A DNA stretch of 64,000 nt, taken from positions 62,001-126,000 of the forward strand of contig DYCF01000007.1 of assembly GCA_019418225.1 (NCBI GenBank). Direction: 5' to 3'. The notes under the pieces were generated by a model. The model was not told where the DNA came from. It was given only the letters and a program-made list of their open reading frames with translations, and did no database searches. This stretch comes from Clostridiales bacterium (lineage in GTDB: Bacteria > Bacillota > Clostridia > Lachnospirales > Cellulosilyticaceae). The position numbers were made by a program, and so were the translations under genes. Of this stretch, positions 25,853 through 34,944 are shown one piece after another. Position 1 is the first letter of the stretch; every line of letters begins with the position of its first letter.

Positions 25853-27376
25853 TTGTCTGATCAAAATCAAGTACAAGAAAATGTTAGTGAATTAATCAAA
25901 GTAAGATATGATAAACTTGCTGCACTTCAAGAAAAAGGAAAAGATCCTTTCAAAGTGACAAACTTCAATGTAACAGCACACAGCGAAACAGCTAAGAAAG
26001 ATTTCGAAGCTTTAGAAGCTACTGGTACACTTGAAGAGCATGAAATGTCAGAAAGAACTATGCTTTCAGTAGCAGGTCGTATCATGGCAAAACGTGATAT
26101 GGGTAAAGCATCTTTCATTACAATCCAAGATCAAGAAGGTCGTATTCAATCTTATGTTAGAAAAGATGAGATTGGTGAAGATGATTATGCTGACTTTAAA
26201 AAATATGACATTGGTGATATCGTAGGAATCACAGGTTATATCTTTAGAACTCAAAAAGGTGAAATTTCTGTTCGTGCAAAAGAAGTAACACTTTTATCAA
26301 AAAGCTTACAAATCTTACCTGAAAAATATCACGGTCTTAAAGATGTAGAGATGAGATACCGTCAACGTTATGTGGATCTTATTGTAAATCCAGAAGTTAA
26401 AGATACATTCTTAAAACGTAGTGCGATTATCCGTTCTATGAGAAACTTCTTAGATAACCAAAACTTCATCGAAGTAGAAACACCAGTACTTCATGAAATC
26501 GCAGGTGGTGCAGCAGCGCGTCCATTCATTACACACCACAATGCATTAGATATCGACATGTACATGCGTATCGCTCCAGAACTTAAATTAAAACGCCTTA
26601 TCGTAGGTGGATTTGAAAAAGTATATGAAATCGGTAGAGTATTCCGTAACGAAGGGATGTCTGTAAGACATAATCCAGAGTTTACAATTATGGAGTTATA
26701 TCAAGCATTTGCTGACTTCCATGATATGATGGATATCACAGAAGCACTTATCAGAAATGCATCTCAAGAAGTTAATGGTACAGCTGTTATTGAATATGAC
26801 GGTGTAACTATTGACCTTGAAAAACCATTCAAGAGAATTTCAATGGTAGATGCAGTTAAAGAATACACAGGTGTAGACTTCAGAGCAATTAAAGATTTAG
26901 AAGAAGCAAGAGCTATTGCTAAAGAAAAACATGTTGCATTTGAAGAACATCACATGAAAGGTGATATCTTAAACTTATTCTTCGAAGAATTCGTAGAAGA
27001 ACACCTTATCCAACCAACATTCATTACAGAGCATCCAGTAGAGATTTCTCCACTTGCAAAACGTAAACCATTAGATCCAGAATACACAGAAAGATTCGAG
27101 CTCTTCATCGTAGGTCGTGAACATGCTAATGCGTTCTCAGAACTTAATGACCCAATCGATCAAAGAAGTCGTTTCAAACGTCAAGAAGAACTTCGTGCAG
27201 CTGGTGATGATGAAGCTTGTGAAATCGATGAAGATTTCTTAACAGCACTTGAATACGGATTACCACCAACAGGTGGACTTGGCATTGGTGTAGATAGACT
27301 TGTAATGTTACTTACAAACTCAGCATCAATCAGAGACGTATTATTATTCCCAACAATGAAACCACTTAACGACTAA
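25853..27376 (+). CDS. lysS: Lysyl-tRNA synthetase, class II
   Basis: Charges tRNA-Lys. The 507 residues contain the N-terminal OB-fold anticodon domain (about 60-170) and the class II catalytic core with motif 2 (VFRNEGMSVRHNPEFTIME, about 263-281) and motif 3 (GLGIGVDRLVMLL, about 480-492). TTG start with AAAGGAGG 9-10 nt upstream. dusB-greA-lysS continues the Bacillus-like order. No T-box leader is seen upstream. Confidence 0.98.
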   Translation: MSDQNQVQENVSELIKVRYDKLAALQEKGKDPFKVTNFNVTAHSETAKKDFEALEATGTLEEHEMSERTMLSVAGRIMAKRDMGKASFITIQDQEGRIQSYVRKDEIGEDDYADFKKYDIGDIVGITGYIFRTQKGEISVRAKEVTLLSKSLQILPEKYHGLKDVEMRYRQRYVDLIVNPEVKDTFLKRSAIIRSMRNFLDNQNFIEVETPVLHEIAGGAAARPFITHHNALDIDMYMRIAPELKLKRLIVGGFEKVYEIGRVFRNEGMSVRHNPEFTIMELYQAFADFHDMMDITEALIRNASQEVNGTAVIEYDGVTIDLEKPFKRISMVDAVKEYTGVDFRAIKDLEEARAIAKEKHVAFEEHHMKGDILNLFFEEFVEEHLIQPTFITEHPVEISPLAKRKPLDPEYTERFELFIVGREHANAFSELNDPIDQRSRFKRQEELRAAGDDEACEIDEDFLTALEYGLPPTGGLGIGVDRLVMLLTNSASIRDVLLFPTMKPLND

Positions 27377-27392
27377 TCTCGTTAATATACTA

Positions 27393-27438
27393 ATAAAAGC
27401 TAGTAAGATAGTTTAACTTATCTTGCTAGCTTTTTGTT
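27393..27438 (+). terminator. Terminator of lysS
   Basis: AAAAGCTAGTAAGATA-GTTTAAC-TTATCTTGCTAGCTTTTTG. Confidence 0.92.
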
Positions 27439-27471
27439 TTATAGAAATTATTATATTTAGGAGCCACATTT

Positions 27472-28035
27472 TTAGATTCTCAAAATAGTTGGAATGCAGT
27501 TTCCTATGATTTCAGCCATTTTTGATTCGGTTTCTTTACAATCATTATCTACCCAGTGCTTTAATGCAAAGGTAAATCCTGCTTGAAAAGCAATGAAATA
27601 GTACATCATTTCAGATTCATCTGTAATGCCAGCATGTTCACAGCGTGGTTTGATAATTTGATGCCACATACTGTCATATCCTTGTTCCAGTGGAAAGGTA
27701 CGTCTGGTCTGTAGATTGATTTTATAAAAGTAACTGTGCTTTTTAATGTGCTGTAAAAAGGGAATGAAAGATTGGACAGAAAAAATCTGACGACTTTCAT
27801 TTGAGGCTGTAGAATAGCTATTTAGTAATTCCTTTCTTAATTCTAGTTCCATTTTGTCTAAAAGATCATAAATATCTATAAAATGTGCGTAGAAAGTAGA
27901 GCGATTTACATTGGCTTTTTCACAAATTTTTTTAACCGTTATTTTATCGAAAGCTGTGTTTTTCATTAGTTCTAACATAGCGGATTGCATGCGAATTTCC
28001 ATATCTCTGAAACGTTGGTTATTTTTTTTATTCAT
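27472..28035 (-). CDS. TetR-family transcriptional regulator
   Basis: A 187-residue one-domain-plus-effector regulator. The N-terminal helix-turn-helix (about 8-55: AMLELMKNTAFDKITVKKIC, NVNRSTFYAHFIDIYDLLD) is typical of TetR proteins of the DhaS-like subgroup. The helical C-terminal domain (about 70-187) would bind an unknown ligand. Start at ATG 28035 with AAAGGAAAG upstream; the frame runs ten codons further without a site. Divergent from an alcohol dehydrogenase gene, with a palindromic operator in between, so it probably represses that gene and itself. Confidence 0.9.
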   Translation of the reverse strand: MNKKNNQRFRDMEIRMQSAMLELMKNTAFDKITVKKICEKANVNRSTFYAHFIDIYDLLDKMELELRKELLNSYSTASNESRQIFSVQSFIPFLQHIKKHSYFYKINLQTRRTFPLEQGYDSMWHQIIKPRCEHAGITDESEMMYYFIAFQAGFTFALKHWVDNDCKETESKMAEIIGNCIPTILRI

Positions 28036-28052
28036 ATGACTCTTTCCTTTAT

Positions 28053-28074
28053 TATTCCAACACAAATTGGAGTA
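28053..28074. promoter_or_regulatory. Candidate TetR operator
   Basis: TATTCCAA-CACAAA-TTGGAGTA, an 8-6-8 palindrome with 7 of 8 matches. It lies 18 bp from the regulator start and directly upstream of the -35 of the dehydrogenase promoter, where it could control both genes. Confidence 0.6.
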
Positions 28075-28081
28075 TTGATGG

Positions 28082-28110
28082 TTGATTTTGATATTTTAGC
28101 ATTGGATAAT
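28082..28110 (+). promoter_or_regulatory. Promoter of the alcohol dehydrogenase gene
   Basis: TTGATT (28082-28087), 17-bp spacer, GATAAT (28105-28110), immediately downstream of the palindromic operator. Confidence 0.6.
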
Positions 28111-28153
28111 AAAGAAAGCAAGTGATAATCAGCAAGAGAGGCGGAGGAATTGA

Positions 28154-29206
28154 ATGAAAGCAGCAATTTATGGCGGAAAAGAAACTATAGAAATAAAAGA
28201 CATACCTATACCAAAGGTAGGAGAAAATGATGTCTTATTACAAAATATATATTCTAGTATTTGTGGGACAGATGTAGCAGTCTTTGAACATGGCCCAGGT
28301 ACTGGACATAAAATTACCGTAGGACAGGAATTTGGGCATGAGACAATTTCACGAGTGGTAGCAGTAGGTAGCAAAGTGACAGACTTTAAAGTAGGGGAAA
28401 GAGTTTATCCTTATCCACGATTAGTAACAGGTGATTCAAAGAGGGCTGGAACAATTGGCGGATTTTCTGAGTATATTCTGGCGCCTAATGCAAAACGAGA
28501 CATTACATTATATGAGGTGGATGAAACAATCACAGATAAGATGGCATGTTTAATTGAACCATTTACTGTAGGTTGCAGAGCAGCAAGACGGAGTCAACCA
28601 AAACCAGGAGAAAAGGCGGTTGTCTTTGGTTGCGGAACTATTGGTATAGCGGCAGCTATTGCCCTTTGCTACTTTGGGATAGAGCAGGTGATGATTTGTG
28701 ATAGATCAGATTATCGCTTAAAGATTGCCAAGGATATGGGGTTTACTGTGTGTAATACAGCGAGAGAAGACTTTGAGCAGGTGGCAAAATCCTATTTTGG
28801 TATGGCACCATCTTTAAATGGATTAGTAGCAGATATTGACTGTTTCATTGATGCAGCAGGAGCAGAAAAAATTCTACAGATATTCATGGATTTTGGGAAG
28901 ATTGAAAGCCGATTTGTGTCAGTAGCAGTAAATAATGCAATCCGAGATCTTGACCTTTTACACATGACTTATGCTCAGAAAAGCATTATTGGTTCTGGCG
29001 GATATATGCCAGAGGATGTTAGAGATGTCATGGAAATTATGAAAAGCAAGAGATGGGATATTGAATCTATCATTACTCACGAATATCCATTAGAAAAGAT
29101 AGAGGATGCAATCAGAAAAGCTTCAGATTCCAATCAGGCATTCAATGTCATGATAAGTTTAAATACGGAGAGGGGGAAGAAGGATGGAAGGAAAACCGTT
29201 TATTAA
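28154..29206 (+). CDS. Zinc-dependent medium-chain alcohol/polyol dehydrogenase
   Basis: NAD(P)-linked oxidoreductase of the MDR superfamily. The 350 residues show CGTD (catalytic zinc Cys, about 38), GQEFGHE (zinc His, about 59-65), EPFTVGCRA (about 138) and the Rossmann loop GCGTIG (about 160). The four-Cys structural zinc lobe is missing (the region reads YPYPRLVTGDSKRAGTIGGFSEY), as in some sorbitol- or threonine-type members. Substrate unknown. Good GGAGG site. It overlaps the next small gene by 23 bp and is divergent from a TetR gene. Confidence 0.9.
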   Translation: MKAAIYGGKETIEIKDIPIPKVGENDVLLQNIYSSICGTDVAVFEHGPGTGHKITVGQEFGHETISRVVAVGSKVTDFKVGERVYPYPRLVTGDSKRAGTIGGFSEYILAPNAKRDITLYEVDETITDKMACLIEPFTVGCRAARRSQPKPGEKAVVFGCGTIGIAAAIALCYFGIEQVMICDRSDYRLKIAKDMGFTVCNTAREDFEQVAKSYFGMAPSLNGLVADIDCFIDAAGAEKILQIFMDFGKIESRFVSVAVNNAIRDLDLLHMTYAQKSIIGSGGYMPEDVRDVMEIMKSKRWDIESIITHEYPLEKIEDAIRKASDSNQAFNVMISLNTERGKKDGRKTVY

Positions 29207-29381
29207 ACTCTCCTTAAAAATGTTGGGTACAATCCTTATAGCAATCATTGGTATTCTACTACTAGGTATAGGTTTATGCTCAGTTATGGTGTGGAACGCC
29301 TTAATCATTGGAATTATCATTGGGATCATAGGAATTATAATGCTTATTGCTTTAATACCACTAGTTAAAGGATTAAAATAA
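29184..29381 (+). CDS. Small two-helix membrane protein
   Basis: Sixty-five residues, almost entirely two Ile/Leu-rich membrane helices (about 12-34 and 38-60) with a short charged N-terminus. Its ATG lies inside the dehydrogenase gene after a purine-rich site (GGGGGAAGAAGG), giving a 23-bp overlap and probable coupling. A strong terminator follows. The family is unknown; it could be a membrane partner for the dehydrogenase or an independent small protein. Confidence 0.6.
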   Translation: MEGKPFIKLSLKMLGTILIAIIGILLLGIGLCSVMVWNALIIGIIIGIIGIIMLIALIPLVKGLK

Positions 29382-29433
29382 GTATTTTTACACTATAATA
29401 AGACACATGTTCCACAAAATTTAAAATAACACA

Positions 29434-29502
29434 TAAATAAAAAGCTGTCCTATTTGGATCATTTAACTAAACGACATGATTCAAATAGGACAGCTTTTTT
29501 AT
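29434..29502 (+). terminator. Strong terminator of the dehydrogenase pair
   Basis: AAAAAGCTGTCCTATTTGGA... pairs with ...TCAAATAGGACAGCTTTTTT over about 20 bp. Confidence 0.93.
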
Positions 29503-29650
29503 GTTCTAGGAAAATTTAAGAAGCACCAACGGGGCATTTTGCTACTTTTGTTTTTATAACACTCCTTTTAAAATAGAAATTTTTGTAAATTACTATAAAA
29601 ATGCGTAATAATATTGTAAAATATAAATAATCGAATATTAATTCTGTCTA

Positions 29651-29659
29651 TGGTATAAT
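29651..29659 (+). promoter_or_regulatory. Extended -10 promoter before the GHL13-like gene
   Basis: TGGTATAAT (TATAAT 29654-29659) without a good -35, 29 bp before the chosen ATG. Confidence 0.55.
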
Positions 29660-29687
29660 GAGTTGAATATATTTAGGGGTGCTACAA

Positions 29688-30914
29688 ATGAAAAAATATA
29701 AGATAAAACCGCTGAATGGTTACTATCATTACAAGGTAAAAAAAATTTGGCTCAAGAGATTACTTTTCTTGATTATAGGCTTTAGTGTTATTTGTTTTGG
29801 CATCATAGGAAATAGACAAGATTTTGGGGAAGATTTGAAAGAACTTAACTTAGAGAGGGTAGAAAATAAAAATGTAGAGTCTATTTATATAGACGGTAAT
29901 AAGGTGGAATATGGCTTATATAAGCAGAAGCAGGAAGTTAGGGGGATTTATATTCCAGCTAGTAAAGTAGAAGATTATGAAGAATATATTGCTATGGCAA
30001 AGCGCACTAATGTAAATAGTTTTGTTATAGATGTCAAGAATGATCAGGGCTATTTAACATTTGCATCTAGCAATAAAAAGCTTGTAGATAGGGGATGTGT
30101 GCTTGCTAGTCCGCCTATTGAGGATATTCAAAAGGTTATGAAGCGACTTTATGAGGAAGATATTTATCCTATTGCACGTATTGTAACCTTTAAGGATAAT
30201 GTAGCAACGGAGCATTTTCCTGGTTTGGCGATGAAGGATTTAGAGGGGGAAGTTTTTGAGACTAAAACAGGGGATAAATGGCTTAATCCTTATAATAAGG
30301 AAAATTGGGAGTATATATTAGAGGTATGTAAAGAAGCGATTAAAGTTGGTTTTAAGGAAATACAGTTTGATTATATTAGATTTCATGAATCTATGACAGA
30401 AGAAAGGGTACAATTAGGAACTGATAAAAGTAAATCAGAGGTTATTACGGAATTTGTAACATACATGTGTGAGAGCCTTAAAGAATATGGTGTAAGTGTT
30501 TCAGCTGATGTATTGGGGGCTGTAGTAATGAGTAAGGTGGATGGAGAAAATGTAGGACAAGATTTTAATGAGCTCTGTAAGCATTTAGACTATATATGTC
30601 CTATGGTGTATCCTTCTCACTATGCAGCTGGAACGTTTGGAATAGAGTACCCACATATACAATGTTATGATATAATATTAAGGTCAATGGAACTTGCACA
30701 GGATAGATTAATGGAGAATCCGCGAGATGAACGAAAAGCACAAATTAGGCCGTGGCTTCAGGATTTTACATTAGCAGGAATGGAGCCTTATCAATTTTAT
30801 GGTGAAGAGCAGATCAGAAGTCAAATTCAGGGAACTTATGATGCAGGAATTGATGAATGGCTATTCTGGAATGCATCTGGTAAGTATACAGAAGCAGGGT
30901 TAGATGATGAATAA
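29688..30914 (+). CDS. Membrane-anchored putative glycoside hydrolase (DUF4015/GHL13-like)
   Basis: The 408-residue product has an N-terminal membrane anchor (about 23-43, RLLFLIIGFSVICFGIIG) and an extracellular TIM-barrel domain (about 90-400). The barrel carries family-type segments: RGIYIPASKV, FVIDVKNDQG, PIARIVTFKD, GFKEIQFDYIRFHES, DVLGAVV, CPMVYPSHYAAG. This matches the uncharacterised GHL13/DUF4015 family, thought to act on cell-wall or surface glycans; no activity is established. ATG 29688 is chosen because AGGGGTG lies 7 nt upstream and the GTG at 29679 is part of it. Followed by two membrane genes and cdaA. Confidence 0.85.
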   Translation: MKKYKIKPLNGYYHYKVKKIWLKRLLFLIIGFSVICFGIIGNRQDFGEDLKELNLERVENKNVESIYIDGNKVEYGLYKQKQEVRGIYIPASKVEDYEEYIAMAKRTNVNSFVIDVKNDQGYLTFASSNKKLVDRGCVLASPPIEDIQKVMKRLYEEDIYPIARIVTFKDNVATEHFPGLAMKDLEGEVFETKTGDKWLNPYNKENWEYILEVCKEAIKVGFKEIQFDYIRFHESMTEERVQLGTDKSKSEVITEFVTYMCESLKEYGVSVSADVLGAVVMSKVDGENVGQDFNELCKHLDYICPMVYPSHYAAGTFGIEYPHIQCYDIILRSMELAQDRLMENPRDERKAQIRPWLQDFTLAGMEPYQFYGEEQIRSQIQGTYDAGIDEWLFWNASGKYTEAGLDDE

Positions 30915-30927
30915 AGGATGTGATTCT

Positions 30928-31347
30928 TTGATAGATCAAAATAAAATCATTCTTATGACAAAGCTTGAAATGTACAATAAGAAATACGGCAATGAAGATA
31001 GAAAGCGCTGCAAGTATTTTCTTGAGGATTATATATATATTAAGAATTTTAAAACGAGAGTATGTTTTACCTTGGTGGTATTATTTTTCTTAGTAGTAGG
31101 AGCAACAAAGATTGTAACTCAAAATATTATAATACCAGAATCACTAGAACAGTTTATGGGTACCTATATAAATCCCTATATATTGCCTTGGCTAATTGGA
31201 ATTGTGGTCTATACATTAGTTTCTTCATGGGTGTATAGTAAAAAATACAGAGCGTCTCAGAAGCGACTAAGGCAGTATCGTAAAATCTTAAAGGAGTTAG
31301 ATGATTATGAGAGTGGTAAAGAGGAGGCGTTAAATGAAAGCAATTGA
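30928..31347 (+). CDS. Membrane protein of unknown function
   Basis: A 139-residue product with an N-terminal charged cytosolic part (KLEMYNKKYGNEDRKRCKYFLEDY), two membrane helices (about 44-64 and 87-108) and a basic/acidic helical tail (SQKRLRQYRKILKELDDYESGKEEALN). I choose TTG 30928, which has GGATGTGA just upstream and clears the previous stop; an ATG at 30904 would overlap the GHL13-like gene. It overlaps the next gene by 14 bp. Not recognised. Confidence 0.7.
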   Translation: MIDQNKIILMTKLEMYNKKYGNEDRKRCKYFLEDYIYIKNFKTRVCFTLVVLFFLVVGATKIVTQNIIIPESLEQFMGTYINPYILPWLIGIVVYTLVSSWVYSKKYRASQKRLRQYRKILKELDDYESGKEEALNESN

Positions 31348-32341
31348 AAGGTTATTAACGTTAAGACAAAATATCATTAAGTGGTACAAGCAGTATGAAT
31401 ATATTACCGCACCTATTTTAAAGTTTATCATGATTTATATCATACTAAATATGTTAATCATAAAAACAGGATATCAAGGTGCCCTTAGCAATCCTATAAT
31501 TGTATTATTTATTAGCCTTATAGGAACAGCACTTCCGGAAAAGGGAATATTGCTAGGCAGCGTAATTTTAACACCTCTTTATGGCTTGACATTAAATCCT
31601 ATATTAGCTGGAATTGTATTTTTATTCTTGGTGATTTTATACTTATTATTTATGAGATTATTTCCTAAGGAGAGCATCTTAATTATTCTTACAATAGCCG
31701 CATTTGCCCTAAAGATGGAAGTTTTAGTACCCGTTGTGGCAGCATTAGTAGGTGGTTACATAGGCATTATAGGAATACTGTTAGGTGTATTCATGTGGTT
31801 TGTGATTCCTAATTTGGCGGAAGCAGTGGTTATTACAGGAACCGGTAAAGCGGCCTTAATGGAAGCAGCAAAAAATCTAACAACTATAAATGTTAGTAGT
31901 ATTGTTGTAGATCAAACAATGCTTTGTGTAATGATTATATTTTTTGTAGTTTTTAGTACGGTTTATTTTATTAGAAGATTGGCAGTAGATTATGCTCCTT
32001 ATATTGCTATAGGTATAGGGGCTGTTATGAACATAGTAGGCTTTAGTTTAGCAATATTATTTTTAAAAATCGATGTTAGTTTAACAAGTATGTTGTTTAC
32101 AACATTACTTTATACTTTAATAGCTATTATTGTAGAGTTTTTCTCTAAGGTATTGGATTATGAACGTTCAGAAGTTTTAAACTTTGAAGATGATGACAAC
32201 TATTATTATGTTAAAGTAGTGCCTAAAATTTATCTAACAACGACTAGTCGCAAAGTAAAGCGTGTTTATAATAATAAACCGAATAAAAATACAACTATGC
32301 CATATAATATGATGGAAGATGAAAAGGATACAAGTCTCTAA
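31334..32341 (+). CDS. Polytopic membrane protein of unknown function upstream of cdaA
   Basis: A 335-residue protein with about eight membrane helices between residues 25 and 270 and a hydrophilic cytosolic tail (about 275-335, FEDDDNYYYVKVVPKIYLTT, NKPNKNTTMPYNMMEDEKD). The ATG follows GAGGAGG and overlaps the preceding gene, so the two are coupled. No transporter signature recognised. In the cdaA neighbourhood it might belong to the same membrane signalling or wall function, but that is inference. Confidence 0.7.
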   Translation: MKAIERLLTLRQNIIKWYKQYEYITAPILKFIMIYIILNMLIIKTGYQGALSNPIIVLFISLIGTALPEKGILLGSVILTPLYGLTLNPILAGIVFLFLVILYLLFMRLFPKESILIILTIAAFALKMEVLVPVVAALVGGYIGIIGILLGVFMWFVIPNLAEAVVITGTGKAALMEAAKNLTTINVSSIVVDQTMLCVMIIFFVVFSTVYFIRRLAVDYAPYIAIGIGAVMNIVGFSLAILFLKIDVSLTSMLFTTLLYTLIAIIVEFFSKVLDYERSEVLNFEDDDNYYYVKVVPKIYLTTTSRKVKRVYNNKPNKNTTMPYNMMEDEKDTSL

Positions 32342-32488
32342 AATGAGCTTGTATCTTTTATTTTTTCAATTTATGTATATTATATAGACGGATTAACAAA
32401 AATAAAAAATATTTCTAAGCTTAAACACACGAAGCGAAAAAAACATGTTATAATAAAGTGTAAATAAATTATAAAGGAGTTTTGGCCA

Positions 32489-33364
32489 GTGGATGTAATA
32501 AAAGAAGTAATTAGTAAGATACCTAATATCGGCATCCCACATATTGGCATTCGGGATATAATAGATGTATTGGTGGTTGCTTATTTAATATATATTTTGC
32601 TCAAGTGGATTAAAGATACAAGAACGTGGGCACTTTTTAAAGGTGTGGTTGTTGTATTAGCCGTGGCCATCATAGCATATGTTTTTCAGCTGCATACATT
32701 ATGGTGGGTCATTTCTAAAACCATTACATTTGGTGCATTTACCCTATTAGTTGTTTTCCAACCAGAGCTCAGACGTGCACTTGAACAGATTGGTCGTGGC
32801 AATATGTTTGCGACGGTGTTCAGTATTACAGATAATAATGAGCAAGATGGTATGACAGATGAAGCAATTGAGGGAATTGTGAAAGCGTCACTTCATATGT
32901 CTAAGTATAAGACAGGTGCCCTTATGGTAATCGAACAGGAGACTAAATTAGGGGATGTAGAGCGGACAGGAATTAGTATAGATGCAGTACTTACAAGTCA
33001 GCTTTTAATCAACATATTTGAAAAAAATACACCACTTCATGATGGCGCAGTCATTATAAAGAATAATAGGGTATCTGCGGCAACTTGCTTCTTACCATTG
33101 ACTGACAGTATGGACGTTAGCTTAGAACTTGGTACAAGACATCGTGCGGCTATTGGCATTTCAGAAGTTACAGATGCCATTGTTATTGTTGTATCAGAAG
33201 AAAATGGCACCATTTCATATGTAAGAAATGGGAAAATCAGACGTAATCTGGATGCGGACATGATTAGAAAGATTTTACTTTCAACAAGAAGGAAAAAACG
33301 CACCGATAAGAAGATACTCGATCGAAAACGTGCTATTTGGAAAGGAAGGGTCAAAGATGAATAA
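32489..33364 (+). CDS. cdaA: Diadenylate cyclase CdaA
   Basis: Makes the second messenger c-di-AMP from two ATP, controlling potassium and osmolyte balance and wall homeostasis. The 291 residues have three N-terminal membrane helices (about 20-85) and a DAC domain with TPLHDGAVII (about 182-191) and RHRAAIGISE (about 216-225), the two catalytic signatures. GTG start with AAAGGAG 9 nt upstream. It overlaps cdaR by 8 bp, the usual CdaA-CdaR arrangement. Confidence 0.97.
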   Translation: MDVIKEVISKIPNIGIPHIGIRDIIDVLVVAYLIYILLKWIKDTRTWALFKGVVVVLAVAIIAYVFQLHTLWWVISKTITFGAFTLLVVFQPELRRALEQIGRGNMFATVFSITDNNEQDGMTDEAIEGIVKASLHMSKYKTGALMVIEQETKLGDVERTGISIDAVLTSQLLINIFEKNTPLHDGAVIIKNNRVSAATCFLPLTDSMDVSLELGTRHRAAIGISEVTDAIVIVVSEENGTISYVRNGKIRRNLDADMIRKILLSTRRKKRTDKKILDRKRAIWKGRVKDE

Positions 33365-34745
33365 GATATCAAGAGAAGACCTTTCATGGAAAATTTTATC
33401 ATTAGCATTAGCAATGATATTATGGTTATTTGTTATTAATACACAGAATCCTACCCAGCCTCAGACCATTAAAAATGTACCTGTGACAATTAAAGGCCTT
33501 GATGCATTAGAGGCACAAGGATATGTACTTAAAAATGAAGATGAGATTAAAAATCAAGCCTTTGCTGTAACAATCAGAGGACCTCGTTTAGAGATTGATA
33601 AGGTTTATAACAATAATCTAATTACAGCAACGCTAAATCTAAATCAATATCTAGGTGATTTGAATCAAGATTCTATTCAGTGCCTAGCTAATTATACAAT
33701 TGATATTATGCTAGATGGACACTCGATTACAGTGACAGATAAAAAGCCACAATTCACAAGTATTGTGCTTGAGCGTGAAGCATCTGTAACACGTAATGTT
33801 GAGTATCAGATAGTAGATGGCAGTACAAATGGCTATGAACTTCTAGGAGACCCAGTACTAAGTCCAACAACTATTGAAATTAAAGGTGCTAAATCAGCAA
33901 TTAATGATATCGCATCTGTAGTAGTAAATATTGATGGCAGTACATTTTCAGATGAAAAGCTAGTACAACGCTTGCCAGTTACCATATATGATGATGAAGG
34001 TAATGAGATAACAGGTCTAGTAACATCACCGCAGAATATAGAGGTAAGGCTTTTGATTGGTAAACTTAAAAATGTACCACTTAAAGTAAGTGTAACAGGT
34101 TCCGCACAAGAAGGATATGTTTATGTAGGAAATAAGTGTGAGCCACAAATCGTGACTATCGTAGGAAAAGCTGAAATTGTAGATAACATAAATGAAATTT
34201 CATTAGAGCCTATTGATATTAGTGAGATTACCCAAACAACAGTTATACCGGCAAAGTTAGAGCTACCAGATGGCGTAACGACAAGTAATGCAAAAGAAGT
34301 TAATGTAACTATTGAAATAGACAAGGAAAATACCTATATTTATAATATTCCAGTATCAATGTTGAATGTAGAAGTGACAGGTCTTAGTAGTAGTTTAAGT
34401 TATGAAATACTTACAAGTGAGATACAGGTAGGTATTTCAGCAACAGCAGAAGAAATCTTATCATATAATGCTGCACAGATTGCGGCGGAGCTTAAGACAA
34501 CGTTGGATTTAAGTGGCTATAGTGAAGGGGATTATACATTACCACTGAAAGTACAAACTACAGCTAAATTTAAAGTGTTGAATGATACGATAGATTTAGA
34601 GGTAAAGCTTGTAAGCTTAAGTAATGTGGAGGAAGAAACACCACCACCTTCGGAAGAGGAAACGCCAACACCTTCAGAAGAGGAAACACCGACACCTTCA
34701 GAGGATAATACAACAGCAACACCAACGGAACAAACACAAGAATAA
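33357..34745 (+). CDS. cdaR: CdaA regulator CdaR (YbbR-domain protein)
   Basis: Membrane-bound regulator of CdaA with its domains outside the membrane. The 462-residue product has one N-terminal membrane helix (about 10-26, WKILSLALAMILWLFVIN), then about four YbbR repeats (boundaries roughly 40-430). The C-terminal tail is made of a 24-bp tandem repeat encoding TPSEEETP-like units (about 428-450). ATG 33357 is chosen (GGAAGGG upstream); it overlaps the cdaA stop. The stop codon lies within one arm of a perfect palindromic terminator. In Bacillus glmM comes next; here it is about 10.8 kb away. Confidence 0.93.
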   Translation: MNKISREDLSWKILSLALAMILWLFVINTQNPTQPQTIKNVPVTIKGLDALEAQGYVLKNEDEIKNQAFAVTIRGPRLEIDKVYNNNLITATLNLNQYLGDLNQDSIQCLANYTIDIMLDGHSITVTDKKPQFTSIVLEREASVTRNVEYQIVDGSTNGYELLGDPVLSPTTIEIKGAKSAINDIASVVVNIDGSTFSDEKLVQRLPVTIYDDEGNEITGLVTSPQNIEVRLLIGKLKNVPLKVSVTGSAQEGYVYVGNKCEPQIVTIVGKAEIVDNINEISLEPIDISEITQTTVIPAKLELPDGVTTSNAKEVNVTIEIDKENTYIYNIPVSMLNVEVTGLSSSLSYEILTSEIQVGISATAEEILSYNAAQIAAELKTTLDLSGYSEGDYTLPLKVQTTAKFKVLNDTIDLEVKLVSLSNVEEETPPPSEEETPTPSEEETPTPSEDNTTATPTEQTQE

Positions 34746-34790
34746 GAAGAACCTGCCACGAAAGTAATTTCGTGGCAGGTTCTTCTTATT
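34741..34790 (+). terminator. Perfect palindromic terminator of cdaA-cdaR
   Basis: A 23-bp perfect inverted repeat (34741-34763 with 34768-34790, core ACCTGCCACGAAA) with loop GTAA. The cdaR stop codon (34743-34745) is inside the left arm. The right arm ends in TTCTTCTTATT. Confidence 0.9.
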
Positions 34791-34944
34791 CTATTAAGTT
34801 CAATTTGATTTACTTAATAAAAGATTGAAAATAAAGTAAAGTTGTAATAATATATTAATATATAAAAGTAAGACGAAGTGGCCGAGGCATGACTAAGGAG
34901 CATATAATGTTTAAAGTAATAGGCTTGGGGAGTGAGGGAATAAG

